Counted from the stretch's first letter, positions 1-12,041 are shown. The stretch is 64,000 bases of DNA from Rotaria sordida (GCA_905250125.1 CAJNOL010000385.1:84402-148401); one strand, 5' to 3'. Program-made: numbers and translations. The notes: generated from the letters alone by a model not told the origin.

Positions 1-561
1 AATATTGCCACTCCACTGTCAAGATATTTTTCATCAAATATTGTTATGATAATCAAATGTAACACGGATAATCAATGGCAGTGCACAGCGTTACAAAGTA
101 ATAAGGAATCCAAGATATGTTATGTTCTGATTGAAGATTGAAACACTTACTTCTGCGTTTTCGCTGTGCGCAAGAAGATTTGTTGTGAAATAAAAATTGA
201 AAGAAATCGACTGCTTTGTTGGTTAGGAGAACAAATGTTCCTTTTGCGTTCTCATTGTTGACGTAAAACACATCTTTTTCTCAGGCAGGAGGGCTCATCA
301 ATACTAGAAGATTTTTTTTTCTTCTGCTACCATTCGTATGAAACACAATTACTTTTTGTCGATAAAACAATCAGTTGCTATGTGTGACTTTATTGACAAA
401 TCACATAGCAACATCTGTTTTGGTATTGAAAACATTTTTTCTTTATAGTTCGACAAAAAATTTATGTCTGAAGATATATTCTTCTACAGCTATTAAAGCA
501 ATTTCTTGCAGCCTGATGGATATTGCTCGCTATGAGCAAACCCATAAGTTCTAACAATGAG

Positions 562-715
562 CCGATGTGGGTGTGGGGGTGAGGGTGTGGAGTGGGTGTG
601 GGCGTGGGTGTGGGCGTGGGCGTGGGCGTGGGTGGAGGTGTGTGGGTGTAGTTGAAAAAAAGAAAAACATCCATATGCACACTAACAGTCACTCACAAAA
701 CACCCACACCCCACC
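562..715. repeat. Telomere-like GT-rich hairpin
   Basis: A G-rich arm of about 80 bp (runs of GTGTGGG and GCGTGG at 566-648) is followed by an A-rich loop and a short C-rich arm (CACCCACACCCCACC near 700-715). The arms are complementary, so the strand can snap back. This is the largest and most asymmetric member of a family scattered through the window. The unit resembles TGTGGG, which I recall as the bdelloid telomere repeat. Confidence 0.8.
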
Positions 716-915
716 ATTACGTTCATTAGAAACTGCGCTTGTTTTCGTTGCCAACGAAATAATTTCTGAACAATAGTGAATGAAGAACGTCTCTAGGATA
801 AGTAGTTGTCTTAACTGAATAAACTGGTTTTCTTTTTTGTTTCTGTAGTTTTTCTTGGGTGAATTCATCGATTAAATTTGACGTCCTCTGCTTCTCTTCT
901 CTTCGTCGAATAATC

Positions 916-1678
916 TAGGGATGCACCAATTCCTAGAGCATGATATGAAAGATGGCAATTTTTTCTGTTAAGAGTGTAACTGGCTTTCCATTGTTTGCAT
1001 CAGTTATGATCAACTTTTTTTGCTCTACCTGAAACTGTGATCGAGATTTTCGAAATAAAAAATAAAGGTCATGGAATTGGTCTGGAATTGGTCGAAAATT
1101 GGAATTTTGAACTTTTTTTTGACCGATTCCAGACCAATTCCAACTGATTTTGAGGCTCGTGCTTTCTTTGGGATAAAATCTATCACTAGATTCAGAAAGA
1201 GCTTTCAAAACTGAATACAACTGGCATAAAGAATTATCGAAAGTCTCGTAATTCGTAAGACGAAATCTATTTTGATTTTCATTGAGAAATTCCAGGAATT
1301 GGTCGGAATTGGTTTATGCTGCATAAAATACCAGACTTCCAGTTTTGCCCAGCTGCAGAGTATACGATGATGCTGTATGTCAATTGTATTCAGTTTTTTT
1401 AGCTCTATCTGAAACTATGATCGAAATTTCTGAAATAAAAAGTAAAGGTTACGGAATTGATTTGGAATCGGTCAAAAAAAAGTTCAAAATTCGAATTTTC
1501 GACCAATTCCAGATCAATTCCATGATCTTTATTTTTTATTTCGGAAATCTCGATCACAGTTTCAGGTAGAGCAAAAAAAGTTGATCATAACTGATGCAAA
1601 CAATGGAATGCCAGTTACACTTTTGACAGAAAAAATTGTCATCTTTCATATCATGCTTTAGGAATTGGTGCATCCCTA
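916..1678. mobile_element. hAT-type non-autonomous foldback element
   Basis: The element starts TAGGGATGCACCAATTCC and ends with the complement. It is flanked by a perfect 8-bp duplication GAATAATC (908-915 and 1679-1686). The two arms (about 916-1145 and 1450-1678) match over roughly 230 bp with few differences. The middle carries a further diverged copy of the same arm (around 1398-1480). No transposase ORF is present. An 8-bp target duplication and TAGGGATG-type ends fit the hAT superfamily. Confidence 0.85.
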
Positions 1679-1686
1679 GAATAATC

Positions 1687-2507
1687 CGATTATTTCATCT
1701 GTACTCAAACTCGTTTCATCGTATCGTCTCGTGCATCGCACCTTTATGGTTTTATCCAATTCTTCTTCTGCGTGATATTGTCACACATATACTTTCGAGA
1801 ATTTCTCGATGACTATATAAGTTTGTGATAAATAAAAGATAAGAAAAAAACACATGTGTTTTGTCTTCGATTAACATATTTGACGTAGTTTTGCTGTCAC
1901 TGATTCATTCGATATAAGAAAATGCAATCTTTTTTCGAAACAAATACTTCTGATGTCGTTTGCCGTTTAAATAGATGAATATGAGAGCGAATGATGCAAA
2001 TTCATCCCATAGAAAAGTTTTCAGTTGAAATAGTCACCATTAAGTACTGATGTTCTCCTTGTACAAAATGAAAAACGATAATAGTAACATTGATAACCAG
2101 TTTAGTTACTTTCGCACTACTTTACATTATAGTTGTTGCTCATTCTCACTTACTCTAGCACTTCATATGGTTATGACACATACTTCGCTCCTTATCCTTT
2201 CTATTACTTAGAAGTACTATACATTTTGAGGATTTCCCGTACTCTCAAGGACATTAAGTAATAAGCTAGTTAGTAATACTTTCCAACTGTTGATTTCAAG
2301 CACACGATTACGTAGAGACATTCTCGAAGGAGAAATCTTTACGATCACGGATAACCGGGCCATCAATGGAGTCAATAGTGTAGAACTTGAAAACTGAATT
2401 CAATTGAAACTATCTTTTCAATTGAAGACATTTCAAGCTTCAACTTTCTATACACGTATGCACTTCAATGACCTAGAAATAGTGTTTTCCTATATCTTTT
2501 ATATTTT
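1687..2507. other. Upstream region of the LRR-NEL gene
   Basis: AT-rich sequence without a supportable gene. It must hold the promoter and 5' leader of the gene at 2508, but no clear TATA box or splice acceptor next to the ATG was found. Confidence 0.4.
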
Positions 2508-4058
2508 ATGAAAGTAATGGATTTTCATATAATTCGTGGAACTTCGTTAACATTACATCAACGGCAAAACCAAGCCATTTCACGACTGGCTCACTCATAC
2601 AGTATGCCGCCGCTTCAAAGATCTTCAACAGAATTGGAACGTGGTGAACGAGCAGGTACGGTTGGTATGCTTTCCGCACAAACACAATCTTCAAAACTAT
2701 CCCGTCCAACACCTATGACTTGGCCAGAATTGACGGAATCTTTAGAAGCATGGGAAGATCCTGAAGATGGCGTGCAAGATGTCGAGGCAAAGAAAAGAAT
2801 CAAGAATTGTTTTAGGCAACGTTCAGATAGACTGGATTTATCCTTTCTTTCTCTAAGCACACTTCCTGATGTGATTGGAAGAATGCAACATGTACAGTTT
2901 TTATCGATCGCCAATAATTACTTTTCAGAAATACCTCAGGCTTTGGCTAATTTGGCTAACTTAAGACTATTGAATGTTTCCAATAATGTATTGAAAGAGG
3001 TGCCCGATAGTATCAAAGAATTCAAAGAATTGGAATTATTCAATGCAGCCTGTAATCAGCTTAGAAAAGTTTCGGCAGAATTGGCTCGTTTACCAAAAAT
3101 TGAGACGGTGATGTTGGCTCATAATCGTATTCTAAAATTTCCTGAAAATATTCATAATATCAAAGATCTTGATTTGGAAGACCAAGTTCCACTGGCGTCG
3201 TTTAGTGACTTTTCCATAGAATTCGCAGCACGATGGGAAGAAGATTTTCAGTATGAAGCTGGGTCAGGTTATCTGGAGATATGGGTGGCACGTTATGAAG
3301 AAATTCTCAGGCTGCCGGAAGCTGCAAAATATCGCGAAATATTTAAAGAACGTATCGGTATATTGTTGGATACGATGATGAAAAATCCGGGTTTACGTGC
3401 ACGATGTTATTATCACGCACAGAATGTCATTGCAACGTGTCATGATGGTATTTTATTCTCCTTATTCGAAATGGAAATCAAACAAGTTGAGGAAAGAATG
3501 ATCGCCTTGCAATTATCTGATGAAGAAGTTCGACAGGAAATGGAACGAGCTTTTAATTTTTATCGTTTACAAGAACTTGCTTTATTACACTCAGAACAAC
3601 ATTCTTACAAACAAGCAGCAACTACGGAAGAAGTAAAGGTTGATACACTTGAAACGGTCTTGTTTTTCTACACCTCTCCAGCAAATACTTTGGATATGCC
3701 ATTGGGAGGTGAGAGATTACGTTTTATGCGTTATCCAACATTGTCGCAAGCAACTCTTGATGATGTAAGAGAAGCGGTTGAACAAATTCAACGGGAAAAA
3801 AGAGAACTTGGACAAGACTTTTTAGTTAATTTTATTTCAGATAAGGAATTTTGGGTGAATTATTTAGAAAGTCGTTATGCAGATATCATTGCAGAACATA
3901 CGCACATTTTTATGGATCAGATGGAACAATTGGAAGCCAAAAAAGACAAAATCAACGAATATGATTATCTCACACAAGCAAATGCTATAGACGAAGATAA
4001 GAAAGATTCGGAACAAAGGTTGTATCGTCAATTGACCAAGAACATTGTTGAGGATTGA
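2508..4058 (+). CDS. LRR-NEL E3 ubiquitin ligase (bacterial effector family)
   Basis: A 516-residue uninterrupted ORF. Residues 70-105 form the helical lead-in seen before the LRRs of these proteins (W72, W82). Residues 108-220 hold about five leucine-rich repeats. Residues 235-516 match the NEL (novel E3 ligase) domain of IpaH/SspH/SlrP-type effectors, with the catalytic CxD motif as C311-H312-D313 (codons 3438-3446) and the closing YRQLT motif near 505-510. NEL ligases form a ubiquitin thioester on the CxD cysteine; the LRR binds substrate. The ATG is the first after an in-frame TGA at 2469-2471. AATAAA lies at 4121. The gene has no intron, and its AT-rich composition resembles the flanks, so any transfer is not recent. 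The family is known from bacteria that live with eukaryotes. Hairpins and hAT repeats like those elsewhere in the window flank it, which argues against simple contamination. No secretion signal was recognised. Confidence 0.88.
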   Translation: MKVMDFHIIRGTSLTLHQRQNQAISRLAHSYSMPPLQRSSTELERGERAGTVGMLSAQTQSSKLSRPTPMTWPELTESLEAWEDPEDGVQDVEAKKRIKNCFRQRSDRLDLSFLSLSTLPDVIGRMQHVQFLSIANNYFSEIPQALANLANLRLLNVSNNVLKEVPDSIKEFKELELFNAACNQLRKVSAELARLPKIETVMLAHNRILKFPENIHNIKDLDLEDQVPLASFSDFSIEFAARWEEDFQYEAGSGYLEIWVARYEEILRLPEAAKYREIFKERIGILLDTMMKNPGLRARCYYHAQNVIATCHDGILFSLFEMEIKQVEERMIALQLSDEEVRQEMERAFNFYRLQELALLHSEQHSYKQAATTEEVKVDTLETVLFFYTSPANTLDMPLGGERLRFMRYPTLSQATLDDVREAVEQIQREKRELGQDFLVNFISDKEFWVNYLESRYADIIAEHTHIFMDQMEQLEAKKDKINEYDYLTQANAIDEDKKDSEQRLYRQLTKNIVED

Positions 4059-4120
4059 TTTTTTTATTGTGTTTCTAATGGATTTTTATTCTTAGGTGGA
4101 TTTCTGTGTATCGAGGGAAA

Positions 4121-4126
4121 AATAAA
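4121..4126 (+). promoter_or_regulatory. Polyadenylation signal of the NEL gene
   Basis: AATAAA about 60 bp after the stop codon at 4058, as expected for a eukaryotic transcript. Confidence 0.55.
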
Positions 4127-6389
4127 TCTAGTAAAAAAGCTTCCTTTCGAGGATGATAGAGAGATAAAGTTATCATTATTGCGCTTTCATTTCAGCTAAG
4201 AGAATCATCAGATGGTTTGAATCTCTTGAATCAATACATCACTCTGTTACTGATGACTCATCTCGAAAGCCAGCCAACAAATCAAAGGCATCAACAACAG
4301 TGTTTCATTGTTCGACAAGTGGTGAGATAAATATCAGAGTTTTTGAAAGCGAATCTATATGAAGTGATAATATTCGGATAGAAAAGAGATATCCATTGAG
4401 ATCTCCAAAGTTTGTTGAGAATATGAGATGCATCTGATTAGGTTTATCAGAATATCATCGAGAATTAATGAATCGTGGGACGGGTTGGATAACAATGTTT
4501 TCGTAAGGCGTTCGTGAGATGATAATGAAAGTTTCTTCCTGCACTAATGCAAATATTCATGGGTTAAAAGAGATAATTACAGAATTAAACATCTTGTTAT
4601 CGATAGGCAGGTTGACCAATGCTTATGATGATTTCATCAATTGTTTTTGAAGTTCTCAATTATTTTTATTGTTTATTTGCAATGAGTTACTAAGAAGAAG
4701 TCTATTCAGGAGGGATAGAAGAAGAATTATCAAAGTTGAGTAGAACAACATAATACGATTGATGAGCTTTTGTGAAGTGAAAGAAATTAGAGAGGTGGTG
4801 AATGTGCATTCGATAGTGTAAAAGTGTTCTATATCGGTGTTAAATGAAATGGTGAATCGATTGTGTTTGTATTCGGTTCTCTGTCATGCAAACAAAGACC
4901 CATAATATTAGGTGTATGCGTAGCAAGATCAATGGTAGATGGATTTGGTGTAAATTTATATTGTGTCCAAACGTAAAATGTTAGCAGGAGGGAAGTCCAT
5001 TTTCACTGTAACTTATCAATAAAATGATTTTCCTAGTTATGAAATTATTAAGATCTATCGAGATATTGATCTAATTAATGCTTACTAATGTTATATATTT
5101 TCTAACGCGGATAGTCCTTATATCACAGTACAGAACTATAGTTTAGGGACCCCGATCTTGCCTTCACTTTATATCGAGTAAGGATAGCTTAGCATTTGAA
5201 ATGCTGAGAGCGAATTCAGAAATAGTCCATCACCTCATCAAACACGGTCATACTCTCGACAATGTTGTCTGATTGCAAATGAAAGTGCATCATCGAAAAT
5301 CTCTAAATTCAAATATTTAGCGCATTATAATATGACCATGAAAAGTTATGAAGTACACATTGAATGGACCAGATATGGCGCTTTAACTTTAACTACTTTA
5401 TTAAACTGTTTTTAAGTTAGAGTGCCATATATAATTAGCACAATATATCGATATTATCGTTTCATGATAATAGCAAAAAAATGCAGCTATCGCTAAGTGT
5501 GTTAACGTTTTGTATGTGTTCTGTCACTTTTGCGAAGACATATCTTGTACAGCATTGATATTTCGAAAAATAATTTAATCTATTATTCATCTGAAAATTT
5601 ATTGTAAATATCACTTTCCTGATACAATCCAAACAAGCAATTTATGCTCGTTTAACTTAATGAAAACAACTTCACTAACTCATTTTTATAGGAGTTATAA
5701 ATCCGATACTATATATACATATATATAGAAGTGCTGAGAAATATCAATGAAATTCTTCTGGAAATTTATTATATTTATTGTGAAAAAAAAATAACTAAGA
5801 AAACAATAACATGACCATTTCGACATGTGAAAATGTATAGAGAATTGCAGAAAGGTAATTATCAATCATCTGACTTTGTGGCTGCTTTTTCATTTGTATT
5901 TTTCTTCTAGAGAGACTTTTTTGTCGTATTATGGATCATTATTTTTTAATAACGATTTGATTAATCTAAATTTCACAAAAATAGAAATATCTTTATTCTT
6001 ATCCTTTCTGAATCAATAATAACACTGGTTATATTGCTTAAGTGATATTACATGTTTCCCTATTGCAATAAATATGTAATTAACAAAACACTTTTTTTTT
6101 GTTGATATATTATTGACAAAAATGAGATGATTACTTGATTTTGCTGTGACACAATACAAATATGTGAGAACAAAATAATTTTTTCGAAGAAAGATCATAA
6201 ACACATTTAGATGTCATAAACTTTCCTAATATACCTTTTCACAACAGCTATATGGACAAAGTCATTCATTAGTGGCATGACTGTGCAAAATGAAAATACA
6301 GTGGGTTCCAAAATTATTCAACAAAATGTAATTTGGATTTTTTTTCGTAGCCTTAAGTGCTAGAAAGAATTCAAATAGTGATTTGAATA
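4127..6389. other. Intergenic, no gene seen
   Basis: AT-rich sequence with no convincing ORF. It holds a short imperfect palindrome at about 5371-5430 (arms around ATATGGCGCTTTAACTT) and a TA-rich run near 5710-5727. Confidence 0.5.
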
Positions 6390-6472
6390 GAGGATATTGG
6401 ATGTGGGTATGGGTATGGGTTACGGCACAGATGATAAAATCAATACTCACACCAAAATACACACCCTCATTC
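6390..6472. repeat. Telomere-like GT-rich hairpin, degenerate
   Basis: GGATGTGGGTATGGGTATGG is followed about 35 bp later by CTCACACC and CACACCC. Same G-arm, loop, C-arm layout as the other copies, with shorter arms. Confidence 0.6.
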
Positions 6473-8325
6473 GTTGAAATATAGTGCCTGGTGATCAGCG
6501 ACTATTGTGAAAATTATGTTTTCTTTTCTTATGATTACTGAATCTCCACGCGGTCTTCTCTCATTGTCCAAAACTTCTCAACCCATAGATGAAATATAAT
6601 TTTTGTTCTGGAGAATTGAGTTGCTCTAGCACAGAAGCGAGTAGACATTCATGAAACAAGCATCATTCAAATTATTAAAAAAATGTTTCGATTCGTTCTT
6701 TGTTGCGATGAAACAATGTGTTAATTCCATTTCGTCGTTTTTCTCTGTAGTGACAATACAAAAACAGTTTCTTACCTACAGCCACTTTACATTACGATCG
6801 GATAAACATTATGCTATTGAAAAGAGATGCAATCGAATACATATTTTTTCATTTTGTGAGCTAGATGTGCTTGTTCGAATTGCCATACTATTTCTGCTTT
6901 GATGAATTGTATGTTTAGTAAGTGAAATAGATTGGATAGATGTCTTCATCGTTGTTTTCCATGCAACAATCCTTATCTAGCCGATCGCGAGTCAGAGAAG
7001 GATCTAGTAGAAAGCAGTGGAAAAAACGAATGAGTTTCCCTACCCTATTGATACATATTCATAAAATGCAACTCACTGATATTTAACATACTTAGTTTTA
7101 AGACAATTGACACTGATGTTTTTAGAAAAAGTATTACAAGGTTATCGGTCGATGTTTCTTTGACTTACCAAATTATGGCCCGTAAGATTTTCTTGAGGCA
7201 CTAATGCTTTCAAAAATCACACACTCCACCTTAGAGTATTCTATAACCATAATTCTGTTTCGTCTCATTACCCTAAACTCTATTGATAGTATGCATCTAC
7301 AAGACCTATTTTCATCGCGCTATGCTGAACCCAGACAACATGATCGCTTCAGATACTATGGATCTAATTTTCATACATTCCAAGCGAGACATATTTAACA
7401 AAAATTTCTTCTCGTCGTAGTTGGTTTTGAATACACTGATGCAAAAGTAGGTAATTCCGTCAAACGAATGAAAGATTCTCTTTCATTCATCGACATTACA
7501 TTATTGACAAAGATAGTTATAGCTGAGATCAACACTTCTTATACTGTGTTTCTACATCTTTCTACAATACTATTCTATTTTTGAGAAGCAGATTTTAAAT
7601 AGTCTCCTCCCAGAAAAGCTCGCACCCTTGACTGATCGGACTCTCATTTCATTTCAAGTCTAATCGATGCGACCCCTTTGTTCTAGTTCTTTTCCAGCAA
7701 AAATTTTTCCTGACACGTGAAAGTCTTCCTCTGAACTGTATCTGCTCGAACGCTATCAATGCTACTAAATGGTAGAGGATTAGAATATGATGATCAGTCG
7801 TTGATCGGTGGCGCTGGAAAATGAAACCTACTCGTATTATGCACAGCAGTATTGACTAAATGAAAATATGTGATAACACACTGAGATAGACCATTTATGC
7901 TTGGGACACAAACATTATTTTCTCAAAAATCTTACTACTGCTAAATTTGAATGCAGTAGTTTTGAGTACGAGAATTTTACTTTGAGAGATCGCAGTTTAA
8001 ATTGGAGTGCACTAATATAAAATGATTGAAGTTAAGGTTTATTATATCTCTTATGTTTTTTTTTGTCGATGAAAGATAATTGATACGATAAATTAAGCTT
8101 TCACTGCATCAAATTGAATTCTGTAATCGGTAGCAACAACGACGATCATCTGTCCAAATTCTCAATCATGCATTCTGGTTGTTTTCTATGTGTTATGTAA
8201 GGATTCTTTTGAATGAATGCTCTTTTACTATCGTCAAATAACTATTCTTTTTTTGATTTTTTAGACTTCCATTAAGTATCGGTTTGTCTCTTAAAAAACA
8301 GTATAGGTCACATCTATTCATTTGA
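6473..8325. other. Intergenic, no gene seen
   Basis: No supportable gene. The short ORFs here lack recognisable domains and show no coding bias that I could see. Confidence 0.45.
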
Positions 8326-8643
8326 ATGATGTTCTTTTTTTTCTTAACTGTAGCATTTTTCATCGTCAATTGCATCTATGCGCAACCCGAAATTCCATGT
8401 GATCCGTCCGCGAGTGGACCCTGTTCGGAAAAGGCCTATTGCTGGTGCGCATCGTTAGTAACAGGAGAAGGCATTTGTACAATTGGCATCCACTGTGCTT
8501 CTGCACTATCTTGTAATGCCACCAGTCCATGTCAAGAAACTAATTCAACTTGTGTCTTCGACGCTCGATGTGGTGTTCGTGGTGTGTGCTATCCAAACAT
8601 AATATTCAGGACAGAATTTTGTCCACCCATCGTTCGAAAATAA
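8326..8643 (+). CDS. Small secreted cysteine-rich protein
   Basis: 105 residues in one exon. Residues 1-20 are a strong signal peptide (a run of Phe/Leu/Ile ending ...CIYAQ). The mature part has 12 cysteines, an even number that would suit six disulphides, including C-W-C and several CxxxxxC spacings. No transmembrane segment follows the signal, so the product is probably exported. The start could be the first or second Met. AATAAA lies at 8738. The family was not recognised; secreted Cys-rich proteins of this size can be matrix, antimicrobial or inhibitor proteins, and nothing here decides among them. Confidence 0.6.
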   Translation: MMFFFFLTVAFFIVNCIYAQPEIPCDPSASGPCSEKAYCWCASLVTGEGICTIGIHCASALSCNATSPCQETNSTCVFDARCGVRGVCYPNIIFRTEFCPPIVRK

Positions 8644-8801
8644 ATACAACAAACAAGTCCTCTTATCCATGAACAAGAGTTGAATTCGACTAACTTTATC
8701 TGAAAATTTCCTATTTGATTTTGCTTTATTTCCGTCAATAAACATGAGATAATAAATCAGAAGATCATTTAGTGGCAGTTTATGGTGCGACTATTGAAAG
8801 T

Positions 8802-8858
8802 CCCTTGGGTGTGAGTGTGGATGAATCTTCAAGAAAAGGTCTACAGCCACACCCTTAC
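8802..8858. repeat. Telomere-like hairpin abutting a foldback
   Basis: GGGTGTGAGTGTGG, then an AATCTTC-containing loop, then CAGCCACACCC. It directly precedes the foldback at 8865. Confidence 0.65.
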
Positions 8859-8864
8859 CATTTT

Positions 8865-9348
8865 TCGAATAATTTTGATAGGAACGAGATAGATAGCTGC
8901 AGTTTTCACCATTCGAAAGAACGATGTCCGGACCATCGATCGGTACAGAATTCATTAAGACAAAAGATGTTTGTTTTATAGGTACTTGTGGATCAAGATT
9001 TTTTTGTTTGACTATTTTCATTCTTTTTCACAATAATCTCAACTCAAATTATATTAAAATGTAGCTCAAATTATCCTTTTTTCGCTATAAAATTATCGCA
9101 TATTTCATTATCTTTCAATCTCTTATTCTAAGCGGATTTAAAAAAACAAACTTTAACTTTATAGAAGAAAGGGTGATTTGACCTACATTTTGATATAATT
9201 TGAGTTGAGATTAATGTGAAAATGGATGAAAATACTCAAACGAAAAAGTCTTAATGAGTTCTATACTGATCGATGCTCCGGACATCGCCCTTTCGAATGG
9301 TGAAAATTGCAGCTCTCTATCTCGCTCCTAGCAAAAATTGTTCGAAAA
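8865..9348. mobile_element. Foldback element
   Basis: Left arm about 8865-9078 and right arm about 9172-9348 are inverted copies of each other; shared blocks include TTTTCACCATTCGAAAG and AATCTCAACTCAAATTATAT. There is no ORF. The inner arm sequence resembles that of the foldback at 40783-41175, and the outer sequence resembles 31830-31940. No target duplication was identified. Confidence 0.75.
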
Positions 9349-9455
9349 ATGATAGCCTGTCTTTTATTTTGGATCAGATAATAGTATATTGAGCTCTACG
9401 TGAATCTCACCAGTCAATTGAGACAAAACTGAAGCCGAAAGAAAATTAGTGTTAT

Positions 9456-9746
9456 ATGGGACAAATGGCGTATTTACTTTTTATGATCTTCCTTGTGTCC
9501 AATTTAATCGTAAAGCCCGTTTGGATGCAGAGCCAAACTTTTGTGGCGGGGACAACTTTTCGAGTTCTTCCAGATGGTACAAAAAGCCCATGGAAAAAAT
9601 CAAAAATAATACAATGTAAATTAGTCATTTTCTGCTTGCTTTTCTTACCGTACTGTTCGAAATCTTTCATATTACCGATAGTGGCTTTTGGTAATCTTTT
9701 TTTTCAATGTAAAACATATGAACGATTGTATGAAAAAATGAAATAA
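9456..9746 (+). CDS. Possible small membrane or secreted protein
   Basis: A 96-codon ORF with a hydrophobic start (residues 5-22) and a second hydrophobic stretch (residues 53-82). No domain was recognised and there is an overlapping ORF on the other strand, so this may be chance. Confidence 0.2.
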   Translation: MGQMAYLLFMIFLVSNLIVKPVWMQSQTFVAGTTFRVLPDGTKSPWKKSKIIQCKLVIFCLLFLPYCSKSFILPIVAFGNLFFQCKTYERLYEKMK

Positions 9747-10154
9747 TTTTTAGTAATTATGAACTCTTGCAAATTTCATTGTACTGTTTGTTCGCACTCT
9801 CAAAGATCGAGCATCATACATCAATTATTGACACAAACAAAACGATGATCAAATTATTTATTAGTAATCACACATTACTTAATTGTATATGCTTTCTATT
9901 TTGATGAAATGGATTTTTTGTGAAAACCTAAATGTCGCGTACTTCGATGTGTCTGCTCTGATACCAATTCGATTCATCACTGACAATCACAGAAAGTCAC
10001 TATTAATTATTGATGTATATGGCTCACGAATTAGATCCTATACAGAATAAAATGCACAAAATATGATCGATTATGACGCGCGAGTTGCTGAATTTTAGTT
10101 ACCAAATATATACAATAATTGTTAATATATTTTTTTTATAAATTATATTGAACA

Positions 10155-12041
10155 TCAAGTATAGAAACGAGGTATTACTCTTCTTGTCATGTATTGAAGT
10201 ACAGTCTCTCTACTAGGTAGATAAGCTGCTTCGACTGGATGTCGACATAATGGACAAGTATTTCGTGCTCGCAATGCACTTAACATACAATCAAAATGAA
10301 AAGTATGCTTGGGTTCACAAGGCCATTGAGCGAAATGCTGACCAATAAGGAATTCTTCGTAGCAAAGACTGCATTCTATATTGGATTGATCAATATTGAC
10401 TACTTGACGACCTTCTAAACGAAATTGTGCAATAAAACGAGGTGATGCCGATGTTATACGGTGCCACATTCGATTGAAGTCATAACCATAGGTACGATAT
10501 TGATATTCCGCCTCTTCTTCTCTAAGAGCCTTGAGATGGCGTTCATGCTCTTCTTGGTGAGCCTGTAGAATCTCTTGTTGTTGACGAATCTGTTCTTGTT
10601 CCAAACTAGAACGAAAAAGAGAGAATGCTTGTTTTTTTAATGGAAATAGCTAAATAAATAGAATATACCGGTGTCGATATAGATCACTGATATGTATCAA
10701 TCGTTGATGAAGCCATTCACTAGTATTGGAATCTCCAAGGTGTGAATCATTTGGAAAATAGATATATTTTGAACGGAAATTATTTGCCACTACAATGTGA
10801 TAGTCTCTAACTAATTCGATAGTATCAATAGAAATAATTTTAAACGGTGAATGTTCATCAAATTGACGTAGAATTTCTGGATTATTTTCATTAAAATCGA
10901 TCATTAACATGACGAGATATTTATTTTGTATAAGAAATAGTCTATCATTGTATTTATTTTCGATGATTGTGTTTAATAAAAGATTATCTAATATTAAAGT
11001 TGAAGTAATATTCGATTTTCCAAGTTCATTTTGTACAGAATGATGAATAATAAATGACGGTGGATGAATCCTATTGAATAGATACATTCCTAATGAGAAG
11101 AGAATTTTTATCAATGGCCGTATGAATAAGAGACAAACGAGAATATAGGCTATGTACGGGCAATAAGGAGACGAGCCATCGAATACCATCATGTCATTGT
11201 CCAATTTATAGGATTTATTCGAATCTAATAGGTAGACTGTTTCATCTTTCGGTCGATAGAGATATCCGAGTAAAATACCACATTTAATGATGACTTTTAT
11301 GTTGAATAATGTTGCATTTCGATTATAGATTTGTTCAATTGCTTGAATGTACAATGATTTTTCATTCCATTTGAGATATTCCATAGGTGAAATATCGAGT
11401 TGTCGAACAATACATTGTAATGTATGAATATGGAACGCTCGAAAATTATAAGAAAGCCGTCGATGAATATGAGATTGTTTGTTTGATGGCAATTTAACAT
11501 AAAATTTATAATTATAATGATCAATGATTGGTACTCTTACACGATTGAATGTGTACAATAATTTTTCATATGAACGTTGACCATTGAATACTCCGAATGA
11601 ATTTGTCATATTCTGATCAATCATATCTTCACCAAGTTCTATTTGAAGATATTCATGATCAAATGACAACGAATAAGAAAAAACAGATCGTATATCATAT
11701 CGGAGTCCAGTGTATGTTTTAAATCGAATAGCAAATTGATCAAGATTAGTATGAAATGGACCCATCCATGCATTGTACATTCGATTATGAGATTGAAACA
11801 GTATTAATCCGAGAATGCAAATGTGTAAATAAGCAAATATATTTCTAACATTTCGAAGCCGTTTATGTTGTGTATCATGAATGCGTTGACTATGAATACG
11901 TATAAGTAATGGTAACAGTAACGATGATTCAGTGTCAACGTCAATGGATGTTTTCTGCTTATACCAGCGTAACATCAAACTTTTCTCTAAAAGCAGATGA
12001 CACAAAAAACAAAACACACATCTATAGCATTTGTAATACAA
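10155..12041 (-). CDS. Membrane-anchored RING-H2 E3 ubiquitin ligase, two exons
   Basis: Exon 1 is 10669-12041 and exon 2 is 10155-10605, joined by a 63-bp GT-AG intron (10606-10668). Splicing keeps frame and reads ...YRHRLEQEQIRQ. The first ATG is at 12041, but Met23 (11975) may be the true start. Hydrophobic helices lie at about residues 68-84 and 292-320. The part between them has no domain that I recognise. After a Gln/Glu-rich coiled stretch, exon 2 carries a RING-H2 finger: CSLC, PCEPKHTFHFDC, CPLCR (C3H2C3 order). It should therefore act as an E3 ligase at a membrane. The layout, membrane part then C-terminal RING, recalls TMEM129- or RNF103-type ligases, but I see no convincing similarity to either. 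Confidence 0.78.
10606..10668 (-). other. 63-bp intron
   Basis: Donor GTATATT at 10668 and acceptor TTCTAG at 10606-10607 on the minus strand. Removing it joins two ORFs in frame. Confidence 0.8.

Noticed and set aside
562-715. A true chromosome end or single telomere fusion site
   Set aside because: Similar tracts occur about every 4 kb and genes continue on both sides, so no single copy can mark a chromosome end.
567-776. Coding ORFs through the GT-rich tract (both strands)
   Set aside because: Low-complexity translations (Gly-Arg/Val or Thr-Pro repeats) produced by the repeat itself.
933-1569. Two ORFs inside the hAT foldback
   Set aside because: They are the same arm sequence read on opposite strands; no transposase motif is present.
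2508-4058. NEL gene as bacterial contamination
   Set aside because: Base composition matches the scaffold, a eukaryotic poly(A) signal follows, no bacterial neighbour genes are present, and rotifer-type repeats lie on both sides.
10155-12041. Naming the membrane RING gene TMEM129 or RNF103
   Set aside because: Only the general layout fits. The membrane part shows no convincing match and the RING is a plain C3H2C3 finger.
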